Source: Prevotella sp. | GTDB taxonomy: Bacteria > Bacteroidota > Bacteroidia > Bacteroidales > Bacteroidaceae | DNA length: 39,176 nt | Assembly (NCBI GenBank): GCA_024695815.1 | Contig: JAILHK010000006.1 | Span: forward strand, 1 to 39,176 | Direction of reading: 5' to 3' | Shown here: in pieces, positions 8,976-17,585 of the stretch | Numbering within the stretch: the stretch's first letter is position 1 | Layout of the letters: each line of letters begins with the position of its first letter | Notes under the pieces: generated by a model | Databases searched by the model: none | Told to the model about the DNA's origin: nothing | What the model saw: the letters and a program-made list of their open reading frames with translations, nothing else | Translations under genes and position numbers: made by a program

Positions 8976-11900
8976 TTACTTCACCACCACTTTCTTATTG
9001 TTGATGATGTAAACGCCCTTCTGAGCCTTGTTCACCTGCTGACCCTGGGTGTTGAACACCTTGCCAGCCTTCGTAGCAGCCTCGATGACGTTGATACCGT
9101 CAACGATGTCTGCCAGGTTGTTGATGGCAGTCTGCAGGTTGGTCTTGGCTGTGGTCAGACTTTCAACGGTAGCATCCTCTGCTGCCAGCGCTGTCTCGGC
9201 ATCGCTGATAGCAGTGTTCAGAGCCGAAACACTCTCTTCGGTCTTACCGGTGGTGTCCAGACCCTTAGCTGTCTGAATCAGTGTAGCCAGGTCGCTCTTG
9301 GCAGTTTCGAGGGCAGGATTACCCATGTAGATCAAACGGAAGTTGTCGATGACGGTCCAGTCGCCATCCAGCTGCTTCTCGTCCTTCTTCACGCCGATAG
9401 TCAGCAGACCGTCGGTGCCCACCTCAACTTCAACAACAGTCCAGTAGGCGCCATGCTCGAAGAACTCAAGTGCTGAAGCAGGCATATTGGGGAAGTCGCC
9501 CTTGGCAGTGCTCATCATGTCGGCGATGCCAGGCACCATACCAGCCTCATCAGCGATATTAGGCAGCAGAGCCTGCTGCTGGTTAGCCACGAGGTAAGGC
9601 AACTGTACCAGTGTCTCTTCGTTATTAACGGCGTCGGCCTGAGCCTTACCATCGCCATTACGGAAGAAGCCCTGCACCATGACCATGTAATTACCAGCCT
9701 TCAGGCCCGTCAGGTTCTGAGTGAACGAGAAGGTGTTGGGATTGTAGTACTCCCAAGCAAAGTCGGCAGCACAGTCGCCATTGTTATTGTAGGTCTGGCT
9801 AGACACACGAGCGCCGCCATTGCCACCGTCGCATGCCTTGGTCCAGTCGTCGTAACCATCCTGACGGTTCAGGCTAGCATTCTTGATGAGGTAAGACACA
9901 TCCACGGGGTTCTCCTCGCTGGCAGCCTTGAGCAGCGCAGCACGCTCCTCGGCAGTGATCACCTTCCACTGGTTCATGGGGTTATCCAGACCGGTGCGGT
10001 CGATGGCGATGTTGTTCCAGTACAAGATACCGTCAACAGCTGCGTTGGGATCGTAACCCAGCAGGAAGCCGTCGTTGCCGTTAGAACTGATGTTGTAAAC
10101 GCCCTCCTTGCCATCTACGGGCAGGAAGTGCCAGATGTCCTGAGAGGGGGTATCAACATAGCCATTGTAAGCCAGCCAGCCACCACCGCGGCCAGTCTTG
10201 AACTTGAAGTTGTTGGTCTCTGGTTTTTCCAGGTCAACGAGTTCAATCTCGATACCTACCTGGTCAACAGCAGTATGGGTGTTCCAGTTAGAACCGGTGC
10301 CCAGGAATAGGCCTGTGCCTACATTATAGATATACACCTTGCCAGCCTTAGGAGCACTGCCCTGGTAGATGTCTGTTGTGGTCAGTGCATTGATCTTGCG
10401 AGCGGTGCGCAGGCGATAGAGCACATTGTTGAGCTCGTCGGCCGTAGTACCATTCGCGATGAAGTCGTTGGCATCGGTCAGGTCAACACCCTCCTCGGCC
10501 AGGGCCATCGTCTGTTCCAGCACGGTGATGTCGAGAGCCTTGGCAGCAGCCAGTGCAGTGCTCATATCGCCGAGCTTAGCAGCGATCGCATCGTCGTCGC
10601 CAGAAGCCACAGCCAGTTTGGCGGCATTGATGGCATCGGCGAGTGCCTGCTTCAGTGCGTTTGTGGTGTGACCCTCGAAAGCCTCAGCATTAGCAATAGC
10701 TGCATTGGCAGGACCGCCCCATTGTGTCTTGTAGAGCACGGGGTGTCCACCCTCGGCAGCACTGAGATACCAAACCGTAGGAGCAGCCTCCGACAACTTA
10801 GCATAGACAACGCCATTGGTAAAGTCTTCCATGTTGACATGCGTGATAGCAGGCCAGTTGACCACAGGGTCGAAGCAGTTGGTGATCTGAATGTTGTTAC
10901 CACGAGCAAACGACTCGCCATTGGTCACAGTACCCATGTTATAGCAGTTCACAGTGATTGCATCGTTGCCGAACCAACCAGAGAGACCGCCGGCCTCGTT
11001 GCCAGACTTGATAGCACCGGCATTGTAGCAGTTCTTCGCGGTGATCTTCAGCTCGCCAGAGGTGTTGCAACCTACGAGTGCGCCAGCATTCTGATTGACA
11101 GTCTCTACGGTACCTTCATTACCCAAGCACTCCAGCAGAGCAGAGCCGTTACCACTTACATGACCAACAAACGCACCTGTGAAGGCCTTACCCTTGACAG
11201 AGCAAGAAGCATCGATAGTGAAGTTCTTGATCACAGCACCATTGTCGATCTCGTTGAAGAAACCAATATTGCTTTCCTCTGGCTGGTCGATAACCATGTT
11301 CTTCACGATATGACCCTGACCATCGAAAGTACCGGTAAAGTGATTTGAACCATTACCAATACCTGTGAAAGTAACATCAGCGAAGTCAACATCAGCAGTC
11401 AGACGAGCATTGGCATTGCCACTGCCACTGTTAACCAAAGCAGCAAACCACTTCACATCCTTAGCAGAAGCCAGGTTGTAAGCACCGTCGGTCTCTGCAA
11501 TATAGTTAGCATCGAAAGCACCACAAGCAGTGCAGAAACCATCAGCAAACTGATGCTCGTCGCGGGTAGCGCCCTCGGTATTAGAATAGGTCTCTTCCGA
11601 ACCAGCCTTCGCATTTCCAGCACAGTCAAGTTCACCGTTGGCATAAACCACGCCACCCTCCTTTGCACAAGGCACAGGGTTAGCATCGGTTCCAATAACC
11701 TGATACCAGACAACATCTGTGCTCTTATTGCCATTCAGCATATAAGCCAGCTTACCGGAAGCAAGGTCTGCAGCAGTGAAAGCAGTTCCCTGATTACCTT
11801 CAATCTGGAACATGTTCTCGCCCTTTACCTCGCCTTTACGCCAGAGAGCCTCACCATTAACATTAGTAGCAGTACTGTAGCAATTGCTGATAGTAGAGTT

Positions 11901-13460
11901 ATCACTACCCATCCATGCACAGATACCTGCATTCTCACGATTACCAGTGATAGAACCAGTGTTGTAGCAGTTAGAGATGTGAATAACCTTGCCCTGTGAG
12001 CAACCCACGATACCTGCGCAGTTCTCCTGAGAGCCTTCGATATTAGCCTCATTACCGCAATTGCGGATAATCACATTGTCGCCCCATACCTGAGAAAGGA
12101 TACCGGCAGTACGTGAACCACCCTTGATGACACAAGAAGCATCGATAATCACGTTTTCGATGATGGTGCCACCAATAGCCTGGCCGAAGAGAGCCTGATT
12201 GTTATAGTTTGCGTCGGTCTTCAGATTCTTGATACGATGTCCCTGACCATTGAAATGGCCCTGGAAGTCATGTCCATCCTGTCCGATAGGTGTCCAAACC
12301 TGGTCGGTCATATCAATATCTTTAGTCAGTACAGCCTTGGCACCACCGTTGGTGGTACGTACAATCTCTGAATAACGATTCAGGGCTGCTGCACAACCGA
12401 TCTGATAGAAACCATCAATCTCTTGCAGTGCACTACAAACAGTGCAGATGCCATCCACAAAGCTATGCTCATCTACTGTAGAGTTTGCAGTATTTGAGAA
12501 AGACAGTGAGCTACCCTCCTTTGGAGTGATACCATCACACTTCAGCTCACCATTAGCATAAACGATGTCTGTTCCAACTGCAGTAGGCTTTGCATCAGTA
12601 CCAATCTTCTGGAACCATGCAGGCGTCTCGCTCTGCTTTTCATTCAGCAGATAGCAGAGCTCACCACTCTGAGCCTGAGCATCAGTAGCTGCAACAGCTC
12701 CCTTGTCATTCTTCAGGCCATCTATGCTGCCCAGATAATAGCAGTTGATAACAATCGCATTGTTACGGCAGATAACATCATTGTTTGATTCCTTCTTCAC
12801 ATTGAGTGTTGCTGCAACCAGACAGTTGCGAATGATGTTAGTGTTGTTGCTCTGATTGGTCCAGCCAACAAAACCGCCACAACCTTCACGGTTAGGTGCA
12901 TTGATAGCACCAAAGAAAGCACAGTTCTCAATGACGTTGGCACCATTCACATCCTCGAAGCTACCACAAATACCACCATGAGTAGCGTCACCGCTATTGG
13001 TGTCATTGATGGTTACATAGCTAACGCAGTTCTGAATGGTTGTACCACTCTGCCATAGTCCACCAACAAGACCAGAAGCAAGCTTAGAGGTTGTCGTAAT
13101 GGTTCCCTCTACAATCAGGTTCTTGATGGTAGCACCGTTGATACGGCGGAAAGGAGCCACACGCTCTTCGTTCAGTTCATAGCTTACTATCAGCTTATGA
13201 CCTTGTCCGTTGAAGGTTCCGCGATAAGGCTTTCCACTTCCATTAATACCTACCATAGCATTACCCTCTACCGTCACATCGGCAGTAAGAACAGCATTCA
13301 GACGTTGGTTGGTGCCCTCATTGTGCAGGGTACAGAACTCTGCCCAATCTTGTGCCGAACCGATCTGATAGATGCCGTCCACAGGCTCAATCGCCATAGC
13401 ACCCACGCTTGTTAGCCATCCAATGGCCAGTGCAAGCATAAATCTTAGGTTCTTTTTCAT
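8976..13460 (-). CDS. GLUG-repeat secreted surface protein D (1494 aa)
   Basis: This very large secreted protein has a signal peptide of about 23 residues (ending GAMA before IEPVDG). It carries three GLUG-type beta-helix modules (about 25-330, 350-625, 655-910), recognised by DGxYxIG, LTADID, FxGxFDGQGHxIxNL and NCYNxGxI. Two cysteine knuckles with H-x(5-6)-C-x2-C spacing (CTVC 339-342, CTAC 643-646) separate them. Unlike its paralogues it has a long C-terminal half: a helical FIVAR-like segment (915-1010), a ricin/beta-trefoil-like region (about 1040-1170, KVYIYNVGTGLFLGTG), a jelly-roll-like region (about 1190-1380, LKAGNYMVMVQGFFRNG), a second FIVAR-like segment (1383-1450) and a tail ending KGVYIINNKKVVVK. 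The tail resembles T9SS-type or other Bacteroidota C-terminal sorting tails. The lectin-like parts suggest glycan binding, but no enzyme motif is visible. It is the last gene of the operon. Confidence 0.8.
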   Translation of the reverse strand: MKKNLRFMLALAIGWLTSVGAMAIEPVDGIYQIGSAQDWAEFCTLHNEGTNQRLNAVLTADVTVEGNAMVGINGSGKPYRGTFNGQGHKLIVSYELNEERVAPFRRINGATIKNLIVEGTITTTSKLASGLVGGLWQSGTTIQNCVSYVTINDTNSGDATHGGICGSFEDVNGANVIENCAFFGAINAPNREGCGGFVGWTNQSNNTNIIRNCLVAATLNVKKESNNDVICRNNAIVINCYYLGSIDGLKNDKGAVAATDAQAQSGELCYLLNEKQSETPAWFQKIGTDAKPTAVGTDIVYANGELKCDGITPKEGSSLSFSNTANSTVDEHSFVDGICTVCSALQEIDGFYQIGCAAALNRYSEIVRTTNGGAKAVLTKDIDMTDQVWTPIGQDGHDFQGHFNGQGHRIKNLKTDANYNNQALFGQAIGGTIIENVIIDASCVIKGGSRTAGILSQVWGDNVIIRNCGNEANIEGSQENCAGIVGCSQGKVIHISNCYNTGSITGNRENAGICAWMGSDNSTISNCYSTATNVNGEALWRKGEVKGENMFQIEGNQGTAFTAADLASGKLAYMLNGNKSTDVVWYQVIGTDANPVPCAKEGGVVYANGELDCAGNAKAGSEETYSNTEGATRDEHQFADGFCTACGAFDANYIAETDGAYNLASAKDVKWFAALVNSGSGNANARLTADVDFADVTFTGIGNGSNHFTGTFDGQGHIVKNMVIDQPEESNIGFFNEIDNGAVIKNFTIDASCSVKGKAFTGAFVGHVSGNGSALLECLGNEGTVETVNQNAGALVGCNTSGELKITAKNCYNAGAIKSGNEAGGLSGWFGNDAITVNCYNMGTVTNGESFARGNNIQITNCFDPVVNWPAITHVNMEDFTNGVVYAKLSEAAPTVWYLSAAEGGHPVLYKTQWGGPANAAIANAEAFEGHTTNALKQALADAINAAKLAVASGDDDAIAAKLGDMSTALAAAKALDITVLEQTMALAEEGVDLTDANDFIANGTTADELNNVLYRLRTARKINALTTTDIYQGSAPKAGKVYIYNVGTGLFLGTGSNWNTHTAVDQVGIEIELVDLEKPETNNFKFKTGRGGGWLAYNGYVDTPSQDIWHFLPVDGKEGVYNISSNGNDGFLLGYDPNAAVDGILYWNNIAIDRTGLDNPMNQWKVITAEERAALLKAASEENPVDVSYLIKNASLNRQDGYDDWTKACDGGNGGARVSSQTYNNNGDCAADFAWEYYNPNTFSFTQNLTGLKAGNYMVMVQGFFRNGDGKAQADAVNNEETLVQLPYLVANQQQALLPNIADEAGMVPGIADMMSTAKGDFPNMPASALEFFEHGAYWTVVEVEVGTDGLLTIGVKKDEKQLDGDWTVIDNFRLIYMGNPALETAKSDLATLIQTAKGLDTTGKTEESVSALNTAISDAETALAAEDATVESLTTAKTNLQTAINNLADIVDGINVIEAATKAGKVFNTQGQQVNKAQKGVYIINNKKVVVK

Positions 13461-13497
13461 AAATTAATGTTTTAAGTTAATAAAAAGTAATTGATAA

Positions 13498-13704
13498 TTA
13501 AAAATATTCTTCATCAAGTTCTTCCTCATCTGCCCATATGTCATTGTGACGGCGGGACAGACCAACGGAAGGATTTGCGGGAGTAGGATCGGGAGTAAGT
13601 CCCGGATCGCCATCAACCTTACCAGAAACAGCCATTAGCTGTTGCATCTGTATTTTCACCACTGTAACTGCTGGGGATACATATATCATTTTCTTCATAG
13701 TCAT
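13498..13704 (-). CDS. 68-aa protein with hydrophobic N-terminus and acidic tail
   Basis: I do not recognise a characterised family. The N-terminal half (MKKMIYVSPAVTVVKIQMQ) is amphipathic or beta-prone, the middle is Gly/Pro/Asp-rich (GDPGLTPDPTPANPS), and the end is strongly acidic (DIWADEEELDEEYF). Similar short proteins with a YxSPxxxV start and an acidic aromatic tail are, from memory, frequent beside large secreted proteins in Prevotella. It has no clear signal peptide, lipobox or transmembrane helix. The gene lies between GLUG genes C (12 bp gap) and D (37 bp gap), in the same direction, so it is surely co-transcribed. A second Met codon at 13698 is an alternative start. It could be a chaperone-like, regulatory or precursor peptide. 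Confidence 0.7.
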   Translation of the reverse strand: MTMKKMIYVSPAVTVVKIQMQQLMAVSGKVDGDPGLTPDPTPANPSVGLSRRHNDIWADEEELDEEYF

Positions 13705-13716
13705 ATACCTTATTTA

Positions 13717-16700
13717 TTATTTAATTACCTGTTTCTTTCCGTTTACGATATAGAGTCCTTTCTTCAACTGAGAAACCTTGCGACCCTGCATATCATAGAC
13801 AGCGTCCTGAACCTTTAGCAGTCCGTCCTCAATAGAAGCAATGCCTGTCGTCTCTTCGTCTATGACGAAGTTCGTTAGGCGAGCACCACTACCCGTGTTG
13901 TGGAAATAAGCGCGGAAGGCCTTCAGATTACCAGTACCATCACTTGGTGTCAGCTTATTGCCTGCAGCCACAAACAGATCGTTAGCCACAACAGCTGTTG
14001 GCTCGTAGATTCCAGTGAAAGCATAGCCACCCTCTGTCGTTGCAGCAGGAGCAGTAGCATCAAGATCAACAGTCAGCTCCTTTTCACTCATAGCCTTAGA
14101 AGGCATAACCAGATAAGCCTTACCAGCCTCAGTTGAGGTAACAGTAGTGAAATTCAGCGTCTCGCCAGTAGCGCCAGTCAGTTTAGCCACCTTAGCAGTA
14201 GCGCCAAAGAGCGATGCAATCTGTGTAGCATTCAGTGCAAATGGCAAGCAGATGGTGTTCCATGTACCTGCTACAGTGGTACGCTTCAGTGTCAAGGTAG
14301 CGCCATTCTCACTTGAGAAACGGTTAGGCACATTCTCGCTCAGCACTTTCTTGGCAGGGTCATAGAGAACAGGGTGAGCCCAGCCCTCATATTCCATGCG
14401 CCAAACATTACCGTCCTCAGCATCATACAGACCTGCGAACATAGCACCCATTTGTGTTTCATCATCAGGATCGGTAATCTTACGTCCATTCTCAAATGCC
14501 TCACCCCACGTACTTTCATTCTGTCCCCAAAGACCTGTACCATAGTCATAGCAGTTAGTCAGATTGATACCATTACCACGTGAGAACTGATTACCCTCTT
14601 GGAATCCATGAGTATTTCCTGAAGTGGGATAGCCAGCAATGCTATAACAATTCTTCAAAACGGCATCACTCATCCAACCAGAGATACTACCGCTCTCACC
14701 TGACAATGATCCGGTTATAGTACCTACATTATAAACATTTGTCAGATGTACAGTACTGTTATCATAACGACATCCTACAATACCACCAGCATTAGCATTC
14801 GTTGCCGTAACAGAACCCTCATTACCACAGTTCTCAATATAGATATTACCAGAACCACGGATAGCACCAATCAGTGCAGCCACTGCGTTCTTTCCAGAGA
14901 ATGAACAGTTAGGGGCAATGGTTAGGTTTTTCACGGTTGCACCGTTTGCAGCAGTATTTACCAATCCCACGCCAGTTCCGTTAGCAACATTCATTATCAG
15001 ATTACTAATGATATGGCGCTGGCCGTCGAATATACCAACATATTTATTTCCATCAGTTCCAATACCAGGGAAGTTTGCAACTTCGGTCATATTGATATCA
15101 GCAGTCAATTTTGCATTAACAGAAGCATCCTCACGATTAGTCCAAACGGCGAACCAGTTCAGTTCCTTTGCATTACCAATCTGATAATAGCCATCGGTAA
15201 GAGTAGCGAATCCAGGTTGAATCTGGTCGCAGGTTACGGAACTTCCATTTACATTTGTGCAGAATCCCCATTCACCATAAACATGTTCATCACGCACTAC
15301 ACCTTTGTTCTCATTTTCGTAAGCACCGCTCTTCACTGTTCCGTCGCAATACTGGTAACCGTTGGCATAGACCACATCTGTTCCAAAAGGCATAGGATAG
15401 CTATCAGTACCTATCTTTTGGTACCAAACAGTCACACCTATGGCTTCGTTCATAGTGTAAGTCATTTCTCCTGTTGCGAGCCTAGCATCACTGCCTAACA
15501 CCTTATAGCATTGAGTAGTTGTAGCATTATTACGTGCGAAGTCGGCACTATTACCATTCTGTGTATAGGAAGTCGGAGCAACGATACAATTAATATACTT
15601 GTTGTTGGAACCGCCGCCGGCCCAACCAACCAAACCGCCATTACCTTCGGCAGAACCAGTATTGATAGAACCATAGAATGCGCAGTTCTGAAGAGTTACT
15701 TTGCCTTCCATATTAGCAAAGAAACCACCACAAGTTGCGTCGGCATTCGAACCTGTATAGCTTACATCCGTCTTCACCACCACATTCTCAATAAGTGTGC
15801 CATCACCATCGGAGCGTCCACCAAGACCACCGACACAGTTATTACCTGCAGATGTAGCACTTCCCTCTACTATAAGATTTCTGATAGTTGCAGCATTAAT
15901 ATAAGCAAAAAGACCGGTACGACCTGATCCATTATTCTCAATATCAATAGTAACCGCATGATTCTGACCATTGAATATTCCACGGAAAGGAAGTGACTGA
16001 CTCGTACCAATAAATCCTTGCTTATATGCCGTGTAATCGATATCGCCAGTCAGTTTTGCATTGGCAGACTGATTAACCTCTGCCACCATAGCAGCGAACC
16101 AGTGCAAATCATTGGCACTACCAATACTGTAATATCCCTCTCCGTCAGCAGTAAGATAGTCATGGTCTAGTGCATTACATACTGAACACCATCCATTTAC
16201 ATAGGTATGAGGAGGGATCACAGATGTAGATGAATTGCTATATGTCAGTTCACCACCAGCACTTGTACCATCACATTTTAGCTCACCATTAGCATATACC
16301 TGAGCATGAGAGGAGAACGGAACAGGATAGTTATCTACTGTACCTGACATGTTCTGATACCAATTGATACTACTCTGATCGCCATTCAATGTAAAACAGA
16401 ACTTACCGGTTGCAAGGGTGGAAGCATCTACCTTTGTACCCTGATTACCAACATTTGTAAGGTCAAAGCAATTTGTTGCGGTGACAGCACCACTATTGCG
16501 ATAGAGCTGAGAAGTGCCATCTATATTGCTGATAGTACCACTGTTCCAACAGTTGGTAAAAGTGGTTCCATTCTGTGTCCAACCAGCAAAAGCTGCGCAC
16601 TGGCCGTTTTGTCCACTCACGGCACCCATATTAGCACAGTTAAGCGCCGTAATGACTGTATTATCAGTAGCACAACCTACAAAAGCAGCTGCGTTGGCAT

Positions 16701-17502
16701 CGGTAGAGCCCGTTGACCGCACGGTTGCCTTGTTGATGACGTTTGTCAAGGTGACAGTGCCGCCATCACGTGCAAAACCAACAATACCACCGACTTTCGC
16801 GTTTCCGGTGAACGAACCCTCGATAATCAGGTCGTGGATATTGGTGCCACCAGTAGCATAACGGATGAAAGCGACATTGTTATTACCTCCTATAATAACA
16901 GCATTGCTAATAGTGTGACCTGCTCCGTCGAATTCACCCTTAAACTTATATTTATCACATGCTAAGGGGAAGAATCCTTTCTCTGAGAAATCAAGGTCTG
17001 CAGTCAAACGAGCCTTTGCAGTACTACTTTCCGCAGATGTTACTTTACCCGCAAACCAGTAGTAGTCATCCTCACTGCTAATCAGATAGTAATCACCATC
17101 CTTTGAAGGCTCCGTCAGCTTTTCAGCCTTAATTTTCAATGTAGAGGTATTAAGAGTAATCTTGTAATATCCCTCATCTGCAACCTTGAACGAATAATCA
17201 CCTCCATCCTGGGTGTTTTTCACATTCTTTTCCCCTGCACCAAGCAGGTCTTCATTATTAGTTGCCCAATGGCCGCCCCAGCCACCATCAGTAATTCTAA
17301 AAACTTTACCGGCAACAATCTTTCCAGACCAGATCCACACATTCTCACTTACATTCACCATAGCCGTTGGTGAGCGATCATAAGCTTCGTAAACCCATCC
17401 TACCGTTGCTTCACCTACAACATAGTGATCTTCAGCAAACACACTTCCTGCCATCCAAGAACCAAAGATGGTAAGAGCTAATAGTTTCAAAGACTTCTTC
17501 AT
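13717..17502 (-). CDS. GLUG-repeat secreted surface protein C (1261 aa)
   Basis: A signal peptide ends near residue 23 (GSVFA before EDHYV). Residues about 25-130 form a domain rich in Trp, Gly and beta strands (WIWSGKIVAGKVFRITDGGWGGHW), reminiscent of SusE/SusF starch-binding modules. Three GLUG modules follow (about 135-430, 450-735, 765-1045), separated by cysteine knuckles: CSVC at 439-442 and, unusually, Cys748 and Cys758 nine residues apart (CTNVNGSSVTC). The third module ends with WAHPVLYDP, like the matching module in proteins B and D. The C-terminal region (1065-1225) is a beta domain (GTWNTICLPFAL, GKAYLVMP) common in Prevotella secreted proteins, then a tail ending GLYIVNGKKQVIK. 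A surface glycan-binding or adhesive role is inferred. The gene lies 83 bp after GLUG protein B. Confidence 0.8.
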   Translation of the reverse strand: MKKSLKLLALTIFGSWMAGSVFAEDHYVVGEATVGWVYEAYDRSPTAMVNVSENVWIWSGKIVAGKVFRITDGGWGGHWATNNEDLLGAGEKNVKNTQDGGDYSFKVADEGYYKITLNTSTLKIKAEKLTEPSKDGDYYLISSEDDYYWFAGKVTSAESSTAKARLTADLDFSEKGFFPLACDKYKFKGEFDGAGHTISNAVIIGGNNNVAFIRYATGGTNIHDLIIEGSFTGNAKVGGIVGFARDGGTVTLTNVINKATVRSTGSTDANAAAFVGCATDNTVITALNCANMGAVSGQNGQCAAFAGWTQNGTTFTNCWNSGTISNIDGTSQLYRNSGAVTATNCFDLTNVGNQGTKVDASTLATGKFCFTLNGDQSSINWYQNMSGTVDNYPVPFSSHAQVYANGELKCDGTSAGGELTYSNSSTSVIPPHTYVNGWCSVCNALDHDYLTADGEGYYSIGSANDLHWFAAMVAEVNQSANAKLTGDIDYTAYKQGFIGTSQSLPFRGIFNGQNHAVTIDIENNGSGRTGLFAYINAATIRNLIVEGSATSAGNNCVGGLGGRSDGDGTLIENVVVKTDVSYTGSNADATCGGFFANMEGKVTLQNCAFYGSINTGSAEGNGGLVGWAGGGSNNKYINCIVAPTSYTQNGNSADFARNNATTTQCYKVLGSDARLATGEMTYTMNEAIGVTVWYQKIGTDSYPMPFGTDVVYANGYQYCDGTVKSGAYENENKGVVRDEHVYGEWGFCTNVNGSSVTCDQIQPGFATLTDGYYQIGNAKELNWFAVWTNREDASVNAKLTADINMTEVANFPGIGTDGNKYVGIFDGQRHIISNLIMNVANGTGVGLVNTAANGATVKNLTIAPNCSFSGKNAVAALIGAIRGSGNIYIENCGNEGSVTATNANAGGIVGCRYDNSTVHLTNVYNVGTITGSLSGESGSISGWMSDAVLKNCYSIAGYPTSGNTHGFQEGNQFSRGNGINLTNCYDYGTGLWGQNESTWGEAFENGRKITDPDDETQMGAMFAGLYDAEDGNVWRMEYEGWAHPVLYDPAKKVLSENVPNRFSSENGATLTLKRTTVAGTWNTICLPFALNATQIASLFGATAKVAKLTGATGETLNFTTVTSTEAGKAYLVMPSKAMSEKELTVDLDATAPAATTEGGYAFTGIYEPTAVVANDLFVAAGNKLTPSDGTGNLKAFRAYFHNTGSGARLTNFVIDEETTGIASIEDGLLKVQDAVYDMQGRKVSQLKKGLYIVNGKKQVIK

Positions 17503-17585
17503 GTCAAATAGATTTTATGTTTTTAATTATTGGTAAGTTATATTGGTTAGTTGTTTTTAAGGTGGGGATATCTGAGGTGATGCAC

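Noticed and set aside
8976..9090. Firm assignment of GLUG protein tails as type IX secretion signals
   Set aside because: The GxYIINxKK endings resemble such tails, but no T9SS component is in the window and similar tails occur in species where T9SS use is unclear.
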